Shown here: positions 1 through 7,963 of the stretch, in pieces | How the letters are laid out: each line of letters begins with the position of its first letter | Position numbering within the stretch: position 1 is the first letter of the stretch | NCBI GenBank assembly: GCA_028291945.1 | Contig: JAQGNH010000141.1 | Location: 1 to 64,000 of the forward strand | DNA: 64,000 bases | Source of the DNA: Betaproteobacteria bacterium | GTDB lineage: Bacteria; Pseudomonadota; Gammaproteobacteria; Burkholderiales; SG8-41 | Reading direction: 5' to 3' | Program-made: the position numbers and the translations under genes | The notes under the pieces: model-generated | Databases searched by the model: none | What the model was told of the DNA's origin: nothing | Seen by the model: only the letters and a program-made list of their open reading frames with translations

Positions 1-1
1 C

Positions 2-817
2 AAGCTGAGCGCGCAGTGGAACCAGGCAGTCGTGATCGACAATCGCGGCGGCGCGGGCGGCGTCATCGGAACGGACGCAGCCGCGAAGGCCGCACCGGAC
101 GGATACACGCTGCTCATGGCCAACATCAATTTCGCGACCAACCCGAGCATGATGTCCAACCTGCCGTATGACACGATCAAGGATTTCGCTCCTGTCTCTC
201 TATTGGCGACGTCCCCGACCGTACTTGTCGTGCATCCATCGCTGCCGATGAAATCGGTGCAGGACTTGATTGCGTATGCCAAGGCGAACCCCGGCAAGCT
301 CACCTACGCCACATCCGGCGCAGGCAGCACGACTCATATCGCGATGGAGCTTCTCGCCTATCTCACGGGAATACAAATGGTGCCAGTGCATTACAAAGGC
401 GGCGGCCCCGCGCTGATCGATCTGCTGGCCGGCCGAGTCTCACCTGCGTTCACGACTATCCTGTCAGTGATGCCGCATATCGAAGCGGGCCGCTTGCGTG
501 CCCTTGCGGTCTCCACGACGAAGCGATCCGCCGCACTTCCGCAACTTCCCACGGTGGCCGAGGCTGGCGTGGCGGGCTACGAATTCACCGGCTGGTGGGG
601 CCTGGTGGTTGCGGCACGTACGCCGCCCGCGATCATCAACAAACTCAATGCCGATCTTGCCTCCGTCGGGGCAGAAGCGGATGTGCGCGATCGATTGAAG
701 CGTGAAGGCGCGGAGCCGATGCATACGACGCCCGATGAATTCCGCGCGTTCATCCGCTCGGAAGTCGGTAAATGGAGCAAGGTCATAAAGGCCGCTAACA
801 TCAGCGAAAGCCGTTGA
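2..817 (+). CDS. TctC/Bug-family receptor, 5' end cut by window
   Basis: This is the C-terminal 271 residues of a periplasmic solute-binding protein of the tripartite tricarboxylate transporter receptor (TctC, or Bug) family. Such proteins bind organic acids in the periplasm and usually have about 320 residues. The frame is open at the left edge, so the signal peptide and the first loop of the binding site (VPF-x-PGG) lie outside the window. The visible part starts at the VIDNRGGAGG loop and carries the PDGYTLL, VHYKGGGPALIDLL and PTVAEAG blocks diagnostic of the family. No TctA or TctB gene lies nearby. Family assignment is firm; the ligand is unknown. Confidence 0.93.
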   Translation, partial: KLSAQWNQAVVIDNRGGAGGVIGTDAAAKAAPDGYTLLMANINFATNPSMMSNLPYDTIKDFAPVSLLATSPTVLVVHPSLPMKSVQDLIAYAKANPGKLTYATSGAGSTTHIAMELLAYLTGIQMVPVHYKGGGPALIDLLAGRVSPAFTTILSVMPHIEAGRLRALAVSTTKRSAALPQLPTVAEAGVAGYEFTGWWGLVVAARTPPAIINKLNADLASVGAEADVRDRLKREGAEPMHTTPDEFRAFIRSEVGKWSKVIKAANISESR

Positions 818-933
818 AAGCCGATTGTATCCGCCGCCCACGCGAGTCCGCCCGCCTTGCGCGAACCGTGAATGCAATCGACAATAAGCAACGCGCATAA
901 GAACAATCTCCGCGCCAATATCAGGAGGACGCG

Positions 934-1386
934 ATGTACGTCGCAGCTTCGAAGCGCCTCACGCTCGTTGGCGCCCGCAAGATGATGGAAACGGCGATTA
1001 CGATCGCCGAACGCGAGCGGGTTCCGATCTCCGTTGCCATTGCTGATGCCGGAGGGCATCTCATCGTCTTCGAGCGCATGGACGGCGGGCGTTTCCACAC
1101 CATTCACTCCTCGACTACCAAAGCCGTGTGCGCTGCGTCCAACAAGCGGCCCACAACAGCCAAAGGCGCACAGGGACAACCTCTCGACACCTCGCATGCG
1201 ATCGGGTTGGCGCTTGCCGCCGGTGCCGAACGCTGGACCGCGATGGAAGGCGGTTATCCGATCATCGTCGACGGCGAGTGCATAGGCGGCGTCGGCGTGA
1301 GCGGCGGAACCTGGGAATTCGACGACCGCGTCGCGCGCGAAGCGCTCACCGCGATCGGCGCGACTTACACCATCGATTCGAAATAG
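934..1386 (+). CDS. GlcG/HbpS-like protein (DUF336 family)
   Basis: The product has 150 residues, which is full length for the GlcG/HbpS (DUF336) family. It has the N-terminal helix with SVAIADAGGHL and the C-terminal GGYPI...IGGVGVSGG block that defines the fold. Family members include haem-binding HbpS and the glycolate-operon protein GlcG, often found beside oxidoreductase genes and of unclear biochemical role. A strong ribosome binding site (AGGAGGA, 923-929) precedes the ATG. Only 17 bases separate it from the oxidoreductase downstream, so the two are probably co-transcribed. It has no signal peptide and is likely cytoplasmic. Confidence 0.85.
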   Translation: MYVAASKRLTLVGARKMMETAITIAERERVPISVAIADAGGHLIVFERMDGGRFHTIHSSTTKAVCAASNKRPTTAKGAQGQPLDTSHAIGLALAAGAERWTAMEGGYPIIVDGECIGGVGVSGGTWEFDDRVAREALTAIGATYTIDSK

Positions 1387-1403
1387 CGCTCGGGAGAAAC
1401 GCA

Positions 1404-2405
1404 ATGCCTTACGAACCCGTGAGGGTCGGGTGCATCGGCATGGGCTGGTGGTCCGACGTGCTGGCAGACGCGATCAAACGATCGGGCACGCTCAAAATCG
1501 TCGCGTGCTACACGCGATCGGAGCAGAAGCGGCGGGCTTTCGCTTCCAAGTACACCTGCAAGCCCGCTCCCAGCTATGAGGCCCTGCTGGAAGACCGCAC
1601 GATCGAGGCGATCATCAATACGACGCCGAACAACGTGCACGCCGAAACCACGCAGGCCGCGGCTCGTGCCGGCAAGCATGTGTTTCTCGACAAGCCGATT
1701 GCGAACACCGTCGGGGATGCGCGTGCGCTGACGCAGGCGTGCCGCGATGCGGGCGTCGTGCTCGCACTGGGCTATCAGCGGCGCAAGGAAAGTCACTTCC
1801 GCTGGGTACGCCGCCAGATCGAAGCAGGGGTTTTCGGGAAGGTCGTCAACGCCGAAGCGAATATCAGCCGCGACCGCTTAGGCCAAATCGATCTGACCTC
1901 GTGGCGCTACACGGCCGAAGGCATGCCGGGCGGTGTCATGCTGCAGATCGGAATCCATTACACCGATGTCCTGGAGTACCTCATCGGACCGATCAAGGCA
2001 GTCAGCGGCCGCCTCGCCCAGCTCGTGCTCCCGGGCGACAACCCGGACGTGGCGAGTCTCGTGCTCGAGCACGAGAACGGCGCGCTCTCGACGCTCAACG
2101 CGAGCTACGCTTCGGCCTCCGAGTATTACGCCATGAATATTTACGGCAAGGAAGCGAGCGCGTATTACGATCTGCATCAGGGATTGCGCTTTCTCAAGCG
2201 CGGGACCGAGCGCTCGACACCCGTCACCTGCGAAAAGAACGACCCGATAGCCGAGGAGCTCGAGGAATTCGCGGCAGCCGTGCGAGGCGACGGTCAGCCG
2301 GAGATGGACGGCGAGCGTTCCACTGCTTCGCTCGCAGTGCTCCTCGCCGGCATCAAATCGGCACGCGAAGGAAGACGTGTGGAAGTCGCAGAGATACTCG
2401 CCTGA
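1404..2405 (+). CDS. Gfo/Idh/MocA family NAD(P)-dependent oxidoreductase
   Basis: This is a cytoplasmic dehydrogenase-like protein of 333 residues. The N-terminal Rossmann fold shows a GxIGxG dinucleotide motif at residues 9-14. The family EKP signature appears as DKP at 96-98, and its lysine is the usual catalytic residue. GIHYTD at 183-188 supplies the conserved histidine (H185) of the C-terminal alpha/beta domain. Family members oxidise or reduce sugars, inositols or related hydroxy compounds; the substrate here is unknown. A longer upstream reading frame exists, but the ATG at 1404 follows GGGAGAA and gives the expected N terminus. It sits 17 bases after the GlcG-like gene. Confidence 0.88.
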   Translation: MPYEPVRVGCIGMGWWSDVLADAIKRSGTLKIVACYTRSEQKRRAFASKYTCKPAPSYEALLEDRTIEAIINTTPNNVHAETTQAAARAGKHVFLDKPIANTVGDARALTQACRDAGVVLALGYQRRKESHFRWVRRQIEAGVFGKVVNAEANISRDRLGQIDLTSWRYTAEGMPGGVMLQIGIHYTDVLEYLIGPIKAVSGRLAQLVLPGDNPDVASLVLEHENGALSTLNASYASASEYYAMNIYGKEASAYYDLHQGLRFLKRGTERSTPVTCEKNDPIAEELEEFAAAVRGDGQPEMDGERSTASLAVLLAGIKSAREGRRVEVAEILA

Positions 2406-2451
2406 AGTAAGACTCACGCAGAACACGCCCGCTAACGCCAAAGGACAATCC

Positions 2452-3414
2452 ATGCATACAGTGCCTGGCATTCGAATATTGGCGTGCGCGCTTCTGTCGG
2501 TCGCTGTAATCGCATCCGCTCAGGAAGTAGCCTATCCCAAGCGCGGCAACATCGAAATAACAGTGCTATTCCCGGCGGGCTCGTCCGCCGACGTCACCGC
2601 TCGACTGCTCGCTCAGGGGATTGCAAAAAATCTGGGGGCAAATGTCATGGTGGTGAACCGGCCCGGCGCGGGAGGCGCGATCGGTTACAAATACGTTGCG
2701 AGCCAGAAGCCCGACGGCTACAGCCTGGTCTGGAACTCGAATTCGATTTCGACGACGTATCATTCGGGACAGCTTGCGTTCGATTATCGTGCGTTCGATC
2801 CGGTCGCGCGCGTCCTGATCGAGTCGCCGGTTCTTGCCGTGCGCGGCGACGCACGATGGAAGACGCTGGCAGACCTCATCAATGACGCGAAATCGCGTCC
2901 CGGCAAGATCACTGTCGCGAACTCAGGCGTCGGAAGTCACACGCATATCACGTCAGTCGCCCTCTTCAAGACCGCGGGCGTGGATGTTCTCGACGTGCCG
3001 TATTCGGCGGCGCAGATCGTTCCGAGCCTGCTCGGAGGTCACGTGGACGCCATGGTTCAACTGCCGGGTGCGCTCGCCGGTCACGTGCAGAATGGCGCGG
3101 TACGGATACTCGCCGCCGTCACGCAGAAGCGCGACGCCGCCCTGCCGGACGCGCCGACCGCTCAGGAACAAGGCGTCGAAGTCGCGCTCGACGCGTGGCG
3201 AGGCATCACCGTCCCGAAAGGAACGCCGAGAACGATCATCGCTGCACTCGAGGCCGCGATACGCGCAACGTGCGAAAGCGCAGACTTCATCCAGGGAAGC
3301 GACAAACTCTTTGTGAGACCCGCGTTCCTGCCGGCTCAGGAATTCGGAGAGCTCATGGCGAACGAGGACACGCAGCTTGCGCGCATCATGCAGTCGATCG
3401 GACTGAAGAAATGA
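2452..3414 (+). CDS. Divergent TctC/Bug-family receptor
   Basis: This 320-residue receptor has a signal peptide ending at ASA (residues 21-23). The first binding loop reads FPAGSSAD instead of the common P-GG-D form, and the usual DGYTLL block is DGYSLVW. The pocket-lining region (NSNSIS, then VPYSAAQIV in place of VPYKGGGPA) also departs from its neighbours, which suggests a different ligand. The ATG at 2452 follows AAGGA and leaves a proper signal peptide, so the longer frame from 2377 is not preferred. Its stop overlaps the start of the next receptor gene (ATGA), so two unlike receptors are translationally coupled. Confidence 0.87.
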   Translation: MHTVPGIRILACALLSVAVIASAQEVAYPKRGNIEITVLFPAGSSADVTARLLAQGIAKNLGANVMVVNRPGAGGAIGYKYVASQKPDGYSLVWNSNSISTTYHSGQLAFDYRAFDPVARVLIESPVLAVRGDARWKTLADLINDAKSRPGKITVANSGVGSHTHITSVALFKTAGVDVLDVPYSAAQIVPSLLGGHVDAMVQLPGALAGHVQNGAVRILAAVTQKRDAALPDAPTAQEQGVEVALDAWRGITVPKGTPRTIIAALEAAIRATCESADFIQGSDKLFVRPAFLPAQEFGELMANEDTQLARIMQSIGLKK

Positions 3415-4391
3415 AAGCACGCGGGCAAGGAGCCACGCATCGAGCTGCCCTCTGCCTGGTCCTCTCGGCCGGCATCGCGTGCAGCGCCCTCGCCGCGTAC
3501 CCCGAAAAGCCTGTCCGGTTCATCGTTCCATTCGCACCTGGCGGCACTAACGACATACTCGCGCGCATCGTCGCCGAAAAGCTTTCAATCGGACTGGGCC
3601 AGCCTTTCGTCATCGACACCCGCGCGGGGGCGAACAGCGTAATTGGATGCGAGATCGTCGCACGCGCCACGCCCGACGGACACACGCTCCTGATCGTCGC
3701 TGCAGGATTCGCCGTTAACCCAAGCATCATGCGCGGCCTGCCATTCGATACCGTACGCGACTTCGCCCCCATCGGCGTCGTGGCGGGCGGGCCGTACCTC
3801 ATGGTGATCAATCCCAGCGTTCCGGCGAAAACGGTAAGCGAGTTCAATGCATGGGCGAAATCGAAACAGGGTCAGGTCAACTACGCATCGTCGGGGACGG
3901 GCAGCCCGCCTCATCTCGCAGCCGAGTTGCTCAAGATCGCAGCCGGCATCGACATGCAGCACGTTCCATACAAAGGCGGCGGAGCCGTGCTGCCTGACCT
4001 CATTGCCGGCCGGGTTTCAATGTTCTTCGGTTCGATCGCGACGCTGAGGCCACACATTCAGACCGGCAAGCTGCGGGCGATTGCAGTGACGACGGTGCAG
4101 CGTGCCGCCGCAATGCCGGAGGTGCCAACGTTCATCGAGTCGGGACTTGCAGGGTATGAGGTGAACGGCTGGTATGGCATGCTCGCGCCCGGCCGAACGC
4201 CGGCGGCCGTCCTCACTACGCTCAACAACAGCCTGCGTCACGCGCTCGAAGAGCCGGACACCCGGACTCGCTTCGCCGCGAATGGCATGGATCCGGCGCC
4301 CGGCACGGCCGATCAGTTCAAAGCACTCATACGCAGTGAAATTGCAAAATGGGCGAAAGTCGTGCGCGCTGCGGGCATCAAGCCGGAATGA
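3411..4391 (+). CDS. TctC/Bug-family receptor
   Basis: A canonical receptor of 326 residues. The signal peptide ends near residue 29 (SALA), followed by YPEKPVRFIVPFAPGGTND, ATPDGHTLLI and VPYKGGGAVLPDLI. Translation starts at the ATG at 3411, which overlaps the preceding stop by four bases. The region downstream leads within 54 bases into a TPP-dependent decarboxylase pair, so this receptor may serve uptake of a 2-oxo acid or its precursor. That link is inferred from position only. Confidence 0.92.
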   Translation: MKARGQGATHRAALCLVLSAGIACSALAAYPEKPVRFIVPFAPGGTNDILARIVAEKLSIGLGQPFVIDTRAGANSVIGCEIVARATPDGHTLLIVAAGFAVNPSIMRGLPFDTVRDFAPIGVVAGGPYLMVINPSVPAKTVSEFNAWAKSKQGQVNYASSGTGSPPHLAAELLKIAAGIDMQHVPYKGGGAVLPDLIAGRVSMFFGSIATLRPHIQTGKLRAIAVTTVQRAAAMPEVPTFIESGLAGYEVNGWYGMLAPGRTPAAVLTTLNNSLRHALEEPDTRTRFAANGMDPAPGTADQFKALIRSEIAKWAKVVRAAGIKPE

Positions 4392-4445
4392 TGATCATGA
4401 ATGCGGAATGATGAAGGATCAAGGACATACACTGAGAGGAGTGAG

Positions 4446-5042
4446 ATGAAAAAGGTTGTAACCAACATAGAGGATCGATCGCGGGCGCGGCGTAAAACGT
4501 CGCCGCCGGTCGTTGATACGGCCCCTGCTGCCGCTTCATGGCCCGATCGTTTGCACGCGGTGTTGCGTGACATGGCCATCCATCAGGTCGCCTACGTGCC
4601 GGACTCGGGACACGCACGGCTCATCGCGCTCGTCCAATCGGATCGTGGTATGCGTGCGATTCCATTGACGACGGAAGAAGAAGGTGTGGCGCTCGCAGTG
4701 GGCGCGTGGCTCGGCGGTGATCGCAGCGTGCTGCTCACGCAGTCGAGCGGCGTCGGCAACTGCATCAACATGCTCAGCATGGTGCAGGAATGTCGCGTGC
4801 CCCTCCTGATGCTGGTGACGATGCGCGGGGAATGGGGTGAGTTCAATCCATGGCAGTTGCCCATGGCTCAGGCGACGCAGCCGGTTCTGACCGCGATGGG
4901 TGTAGTCGTGCATCGCGCCGACGATGCCGACCAGATCGTCCAGACGGTGTCTGCCGCTGGCCGCCTTGCTTTCAACACCTCGCGCGCTGTTGCTGTGCTG
5001 ATCTCGCAGCGCGTAATCGGCGCAAAGGAATTCAAAAAATGA
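4446..5042 (+). CDS. TPP enzyme PYR-domain subunit, sulfopyruvate/phosphonopyruvate decarboxylase alpha-like (ComD-like)
   Basis: This 198-residue protein matches the PYR (N-terminal) domain of thiamine-diphosphate decarboxylases that are encoded as two subunits. LTTEEEGVALA (residues 74-84) supplies the glutamate that activates the cofactor, and QSSGVGNCINML (99-110) is the block typical of ComD. About 30 extra residues, mostly polar and basic, precede the domain. The ATG at 4446 follows GAGAGGAG; a longer frame begins at 4401. The stop overlaps the start of the beta subunit (ATGA), so the pair is coupled to make one heteromeric 2-oxo acid decarboxylase. The substrate is unknown; sulfopyruvate and phosphonopyruvate are only family precedents. 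Confidence 0.85.
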   Translation: MKKVVTNIEDRSRARRKTSPPVVDTAPAAASWPDRLHAVLRDMAIHQVAYVPDSGHARLIALVQSDRGMRAIPLTTEEEGVALAVGAWLGGDRSVLLTQSSGVGNCINMLSMVQECRVPLLMLVTMRGEWGEFNPWQLPMAQATQPVLTAMGVVVHRADDADQIVQTVSAAGRLAFNTSRAVAVLISQRVIGAKEFKK

Positions 5043-5644
5043 AGACGCCACGCAGAAAGCCCGTGCTCGATCGACGCGCCGTCGTCGCAGAGATTTTGAA
5101 GCGGCGCAATGGGGCTCTCGTCGTCGCAGGTCTCGGGGCGCCATGCTGGGACACCGCCGCGGCCGGCGATAACCCGCTCAATTTCTACACCTGGGGCGGC
5201 ATGGGCGGCGCGGCCATGATCGGGCTCGGCCTTGCGATCGCGCAGCCCAAACGGCGCGTGTTGATCATCACCGGCGATGGAGAAATCCTGATGGGACTGG
5301 GTGCGCTCGCAACGATTGGCGTGCAGCAACCGCCCAACATCTCGGTTATCGTCATGGACAACGAGCATTACGGCGAGACCGGCATGCAGGCAACTCACAC
5401 CCGGCTCGGCGTCGATCTCGCGGGTGTCGCGAAAGCGGCAGGCTTCCGTGCTGCGGCTACCATCTATGACAACGCGGAATTGCGCACATGGGTTCCGCGC
5501 CTGTGTAGCGAGCCCGGACCGGTCTTTGCCGCATTCAAGGTGACGACCGATCATGCGCCGCTCGTATTGCCGCGGCGAGACGGCACCGCACTGAAGCATC
5601 GCTTCCGTGAAGCGTTGCTCGGCGTCGAGGAAGCCTACAAGTGA
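5039..5644 (+). CDS. TPP enzyme PP-domain subunit, sulfopyruvate decarboxylase beta-like (ComE-like)
   Basis: This 201-residue protein is the pyrophosphate-binding half of the split decarboxylase. The thiamine-diphosphate motif is complete: GDG at residues 79-81 and N108 in VIVMDNEHYGETG, the spacing expected for Mg2+ and diphosphate binding. The preceding TWGGMGGA block is also typical of ComE-type subunits. Together with the ATGA-coupled upstream gene it makes a full active site at the subunit interface. Another TPP enzyme follows 70 bases downstream. Confidence 0.87.
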   Translation: MKTPRRKPVLDRRAVVAEILKRRNGALVVAGLGAPCWDTAAAGDNPLNFYTWGGMGGAAMIGLGLAIAQPKRRVLIITGDGEILMGLGALATIGVQQPPNISVIVMDNEHYGETGMQATHTRLGVDLAGVAKAAGFRAAATIYDNAELRTWVPRLCSEPGPVFAAFKVTTDHAPLVLPRRDGTALKHRFREALLGVEEAYK

Positions 5645-5714
5645 GCACCAGACTTCACAACAATGCGATATGCTCCTGTTCCCACAAAGGAAGGGGAGGT
5701 TACGGCGGGAAACC

Positions 5715-7361
5715 ATGGGTTTCTCTCTGTTCCTTGCCGCAACCAAAGTGAAAGTTGTCTCCTATCTGCTGCACACGCTCGAGAAGAATGACGTCGAAGT
5801 CATCTTCGGTAATCCGGGTACCACCGAAATTCCGCTGGTGCGGGCGTGTGAGCAGCACAGCAAGCTTCGATACGTCGTAGCGCTATCGGAAATCGCAGCG
5901 GTGCCGATGGCGGACGGCTATGCCCGCGCGACACGAAAGCTCGGTGTCGTGAACCTCCACGTCGCACCGGGCCTTGGTAACGGCATGGGCGCGCTCTACA
6001 CGGCCGGCATTGCAGGAACGCCTCTGCTTGTACTCGTCGGCGGACAGGACCGGCGCTTCCTTCATACGCAGCCGATACTGTGGGGACCGCTCGAGCAGAT
6101 GGCACGTTCCGTCTGTAAGGACGTCTTCGGCCTCAACACGCGCTACGATGCCGCGGCAAACGTCCGGCGCGCGCTGCGATGCGCATTGACGCCGCCATAC
6201 GCGCCCGTTGCGCTGATCTGCCCACCCGACCTGCTCGAGCAGGAAATTACCGAGGATCCGGCCACTGTTCGTCCTCCGGCATTATCGGGACTCGATACCG
6301 CGCGCATCGAAGAATATGCGGCCTTTCTGTCCTCAGCCAAAAAACCCGCGGTGATCGCAGCCGAAGATGTGCACTGGAGTGCGGCTGGAGCGGAGAAACT
6401 CGAGAATCTGGCGGAGCATTTACACGCGTCGGTCTATGCGGCGCCGTACACAGGGATTCTGCCGATATCGGCGAGCTCGCATTGGTATGCGGGCTATCTG
6501 CCACCCAGTCTGAAGCAAATCGCCGAACGCCTGCACGATCATGACGCCCTGCTCTTCCTCGGAGGACGTGGGCTCAGAACGACGCTCTACAGCGAAGGTT
6601 CCTTGCCTCAGAGAAAAGCGTGGATCGGCACGGACGTGCGCGTTCAGACGAGCGACGGCGAATTCGAGCTCGCGTCGGTCGCCGACATCGCGCATGCGCT
6701 GCGCGCAATAGACTCGCTTCTGCGTGGCAAGCGGACTGCAGCAAAGGTGAAACCGGCTTCAGCGCGCCCCGAGCTCGCACTACCCGCCGCAAAGCGCGGC
6801 GCATTGCACCCGACGCGCGCTGTTGCGGCTCTGCTCGAGCGCTTTCGGGAGGCGATCTGGTTCGATGAGTCCGGGCTCTCGACCTCCGACGTCCGACAGT
6901 GGATGAGACTCGCTGCGGGCGACTACATCATCAATGGCAGCGGCGGTATAGGCTGGGGACTGCCGGCCGCGGTGGGCGCTGCGCTCGCCAAACCGGAGCG
7001 GCAGATCGTTGCCGCGATCGGGGATGGCTCAGCGCTGTATGCGTCCGAAGCATTGTGGAGTGCCGGTCATCAGGGCGCGAAGAACATCCTGCTCGTCGTT
7101 TTCGCAAATCGGCGTTATGCGACACTCAACGAAGCAGCCGGCCGACTGGCGGGCGGCGCTCTGCAGTCATTCACCATCGAGCCGCCCGTGCTCGATTTCA
7201 GCGGGCTCGCAACGCTGCACGGCTGGCGCTATTGGCGCGCCTCGAGTGAAGATGAGTTAAACCAGGTCCTCACGTCGCGCGCCGAGCCGTGGACCAATAC
7301 ACTGCTCGAGCTCGAGCTCGATCCAGCCCTGAAACCGGTCACCGCATCGAGACACTTCTAG
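5715..7361 (+). CDS. Benzoylformate decarboxylase-like TPP-dependent enzyme
   Basis: This single-chain thiamine-diphosphate enzyme has 548 residues; benzoylformate decarboxylases have about 530. The PYR domain holds GNPGTTEIP (32-40), the cofactor-activating glutamate E59, and NLHVAPGLGNGMGAL (80-94). H82 aligns with the catalytic His70 of Pseudomonas putida benzoylformate decarboxylase. The PP domain has GDGS at 436-439 with N465 and NRRYATLNE. The position of the known Ser26 is a threonine here, so another aryl or branched 2-oxo acid is possible. Oxalyl-CoA or acetolactate-type activity is less likely. The ATG at 5715 gives the family N terminus; the frame is open from 5607. Confidence 0.85.
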   Translation: MGFSLFLAATKVKVVSYLLHTLEKNDVEVIFGNPGTTEIPLVRACEQHSKLRYVVALSEIAAVPMADGYARATRKLGVVNLHVAPGLGNGMGALYTAGIAGTPLLVLVGGQDRRFLHTQPILWGPLEQMARSVCKDVFGLNTRYDAAANVRRALRCALTPPYAPVALICPPDLLEQEITEDPATVRPPALSGLDTARIEEYAAFLSSAKKPAVIAAEDVHWSAAGAEKLENLAEHLHASVYAAPYTGILPISASSHWYAGYLPPSLKQIAERLHDHDALLFLGGRGLRTTLYSEGSLPQRKAWIGTDVRVQTSDGEFELASVADIAHALRAIDSLLRGKRTAAKVKPASARPELALPAAKRGALHPTRAVAALLERFREAIWFDESGLSTSDVRQWMRLAAGDYIINGSGGIGWGLPAAVGAALAKPERQIVAAIGDGSALYASEALWSAGHQGAKNILLVVFANRRYATLNEAAGRLAGGALQSFTIEPPVLDFSGLATLHGWRYWRASSEDELNQVLTSRAEPWTNTLLELELDPALKPVTASRHF

Positions 7362-7531
7362 GTGGGCGCCGCTTGCGACGGCGCATTGCGCAACCGCACC
7401 CTGGCGCCTTGACACCAATAGCAGCGGGTGCTTTCATTCCACGCACCAGCGAAGGCCACGAAACGCCTCATTCTCGGCGGCCTTAACCGACTATCGCTGG
7501 CCCGGACGCAACCGACACACCTACACACGCC

Positions 7532-7963
7532 ATGTTAGTGCTGCGCCCCGAACAGCTCGCCGTGATCGAGCAACACATGGTTCAGTCTCGTCAAAGAAGG
7601 GTGGAGCGCGCCATTGCCGCGAGTTTTCCTGAGCTGAGCAGCGTCGACCCTTCCGCAGGTCAGCGCGTGCCCGGCGAACAGGTAAAAGGGATCGTTGAGC
7701 GCGGTGTCCAAAGTGCAGCCGGGCTCGGTATCGAGGAGGCGCCCGACTTGGCTGCTTTCATCGCACTCGGTCTCGCATTGCGCACAGTGCCGCCGGAGAC
7801 ACCCACCGACTGGATCAAAAGCTGGCTCGCACGCCCCGATACGCCCGGCGCGACGAAGCTCGCGATCATCGAAGCCCAGCTTGCACAATCAGGCGTTGAA
7901 AACCCTGCGCTTTCGCTCGTTGCGAAACGCGTTGCGCATGCACGGCAGCAGGTTCTCGTATGA
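7532..7963 (+). CDS. Small hypothetical protein, possibly accessory to a T6SS cargo gene
   Basis: The 143-residue product has no signal peptide or membrane segment. Its opening (MLVLRPEQLAVIEQ) and helical make-up recall small proteins found just upstream of type VI secretion effector genes. That comparison comes from memory of the family and has not been tested. The stop overlaps the start of the next gene (ATGA at 7960-7963), so it is translated together with the 1037-residue putative effector. An adaptor or chaperone role is an inference. No VgrG, Hcp or PAAR gene is in the window. Confidence 0.6.
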   Translation: MLVLRPEQLAVIEQHMVQSRQRRVERAIAASFPELSSVDPSAGQRVPGEQVKGIVERGVQSAAGLGIEEAPDLAAFIALGLALRTVPPETPTDWIKSWLARPDTPGATKLAIIEAQLAQSGVENPALSLVAKRVAHARQQVLV

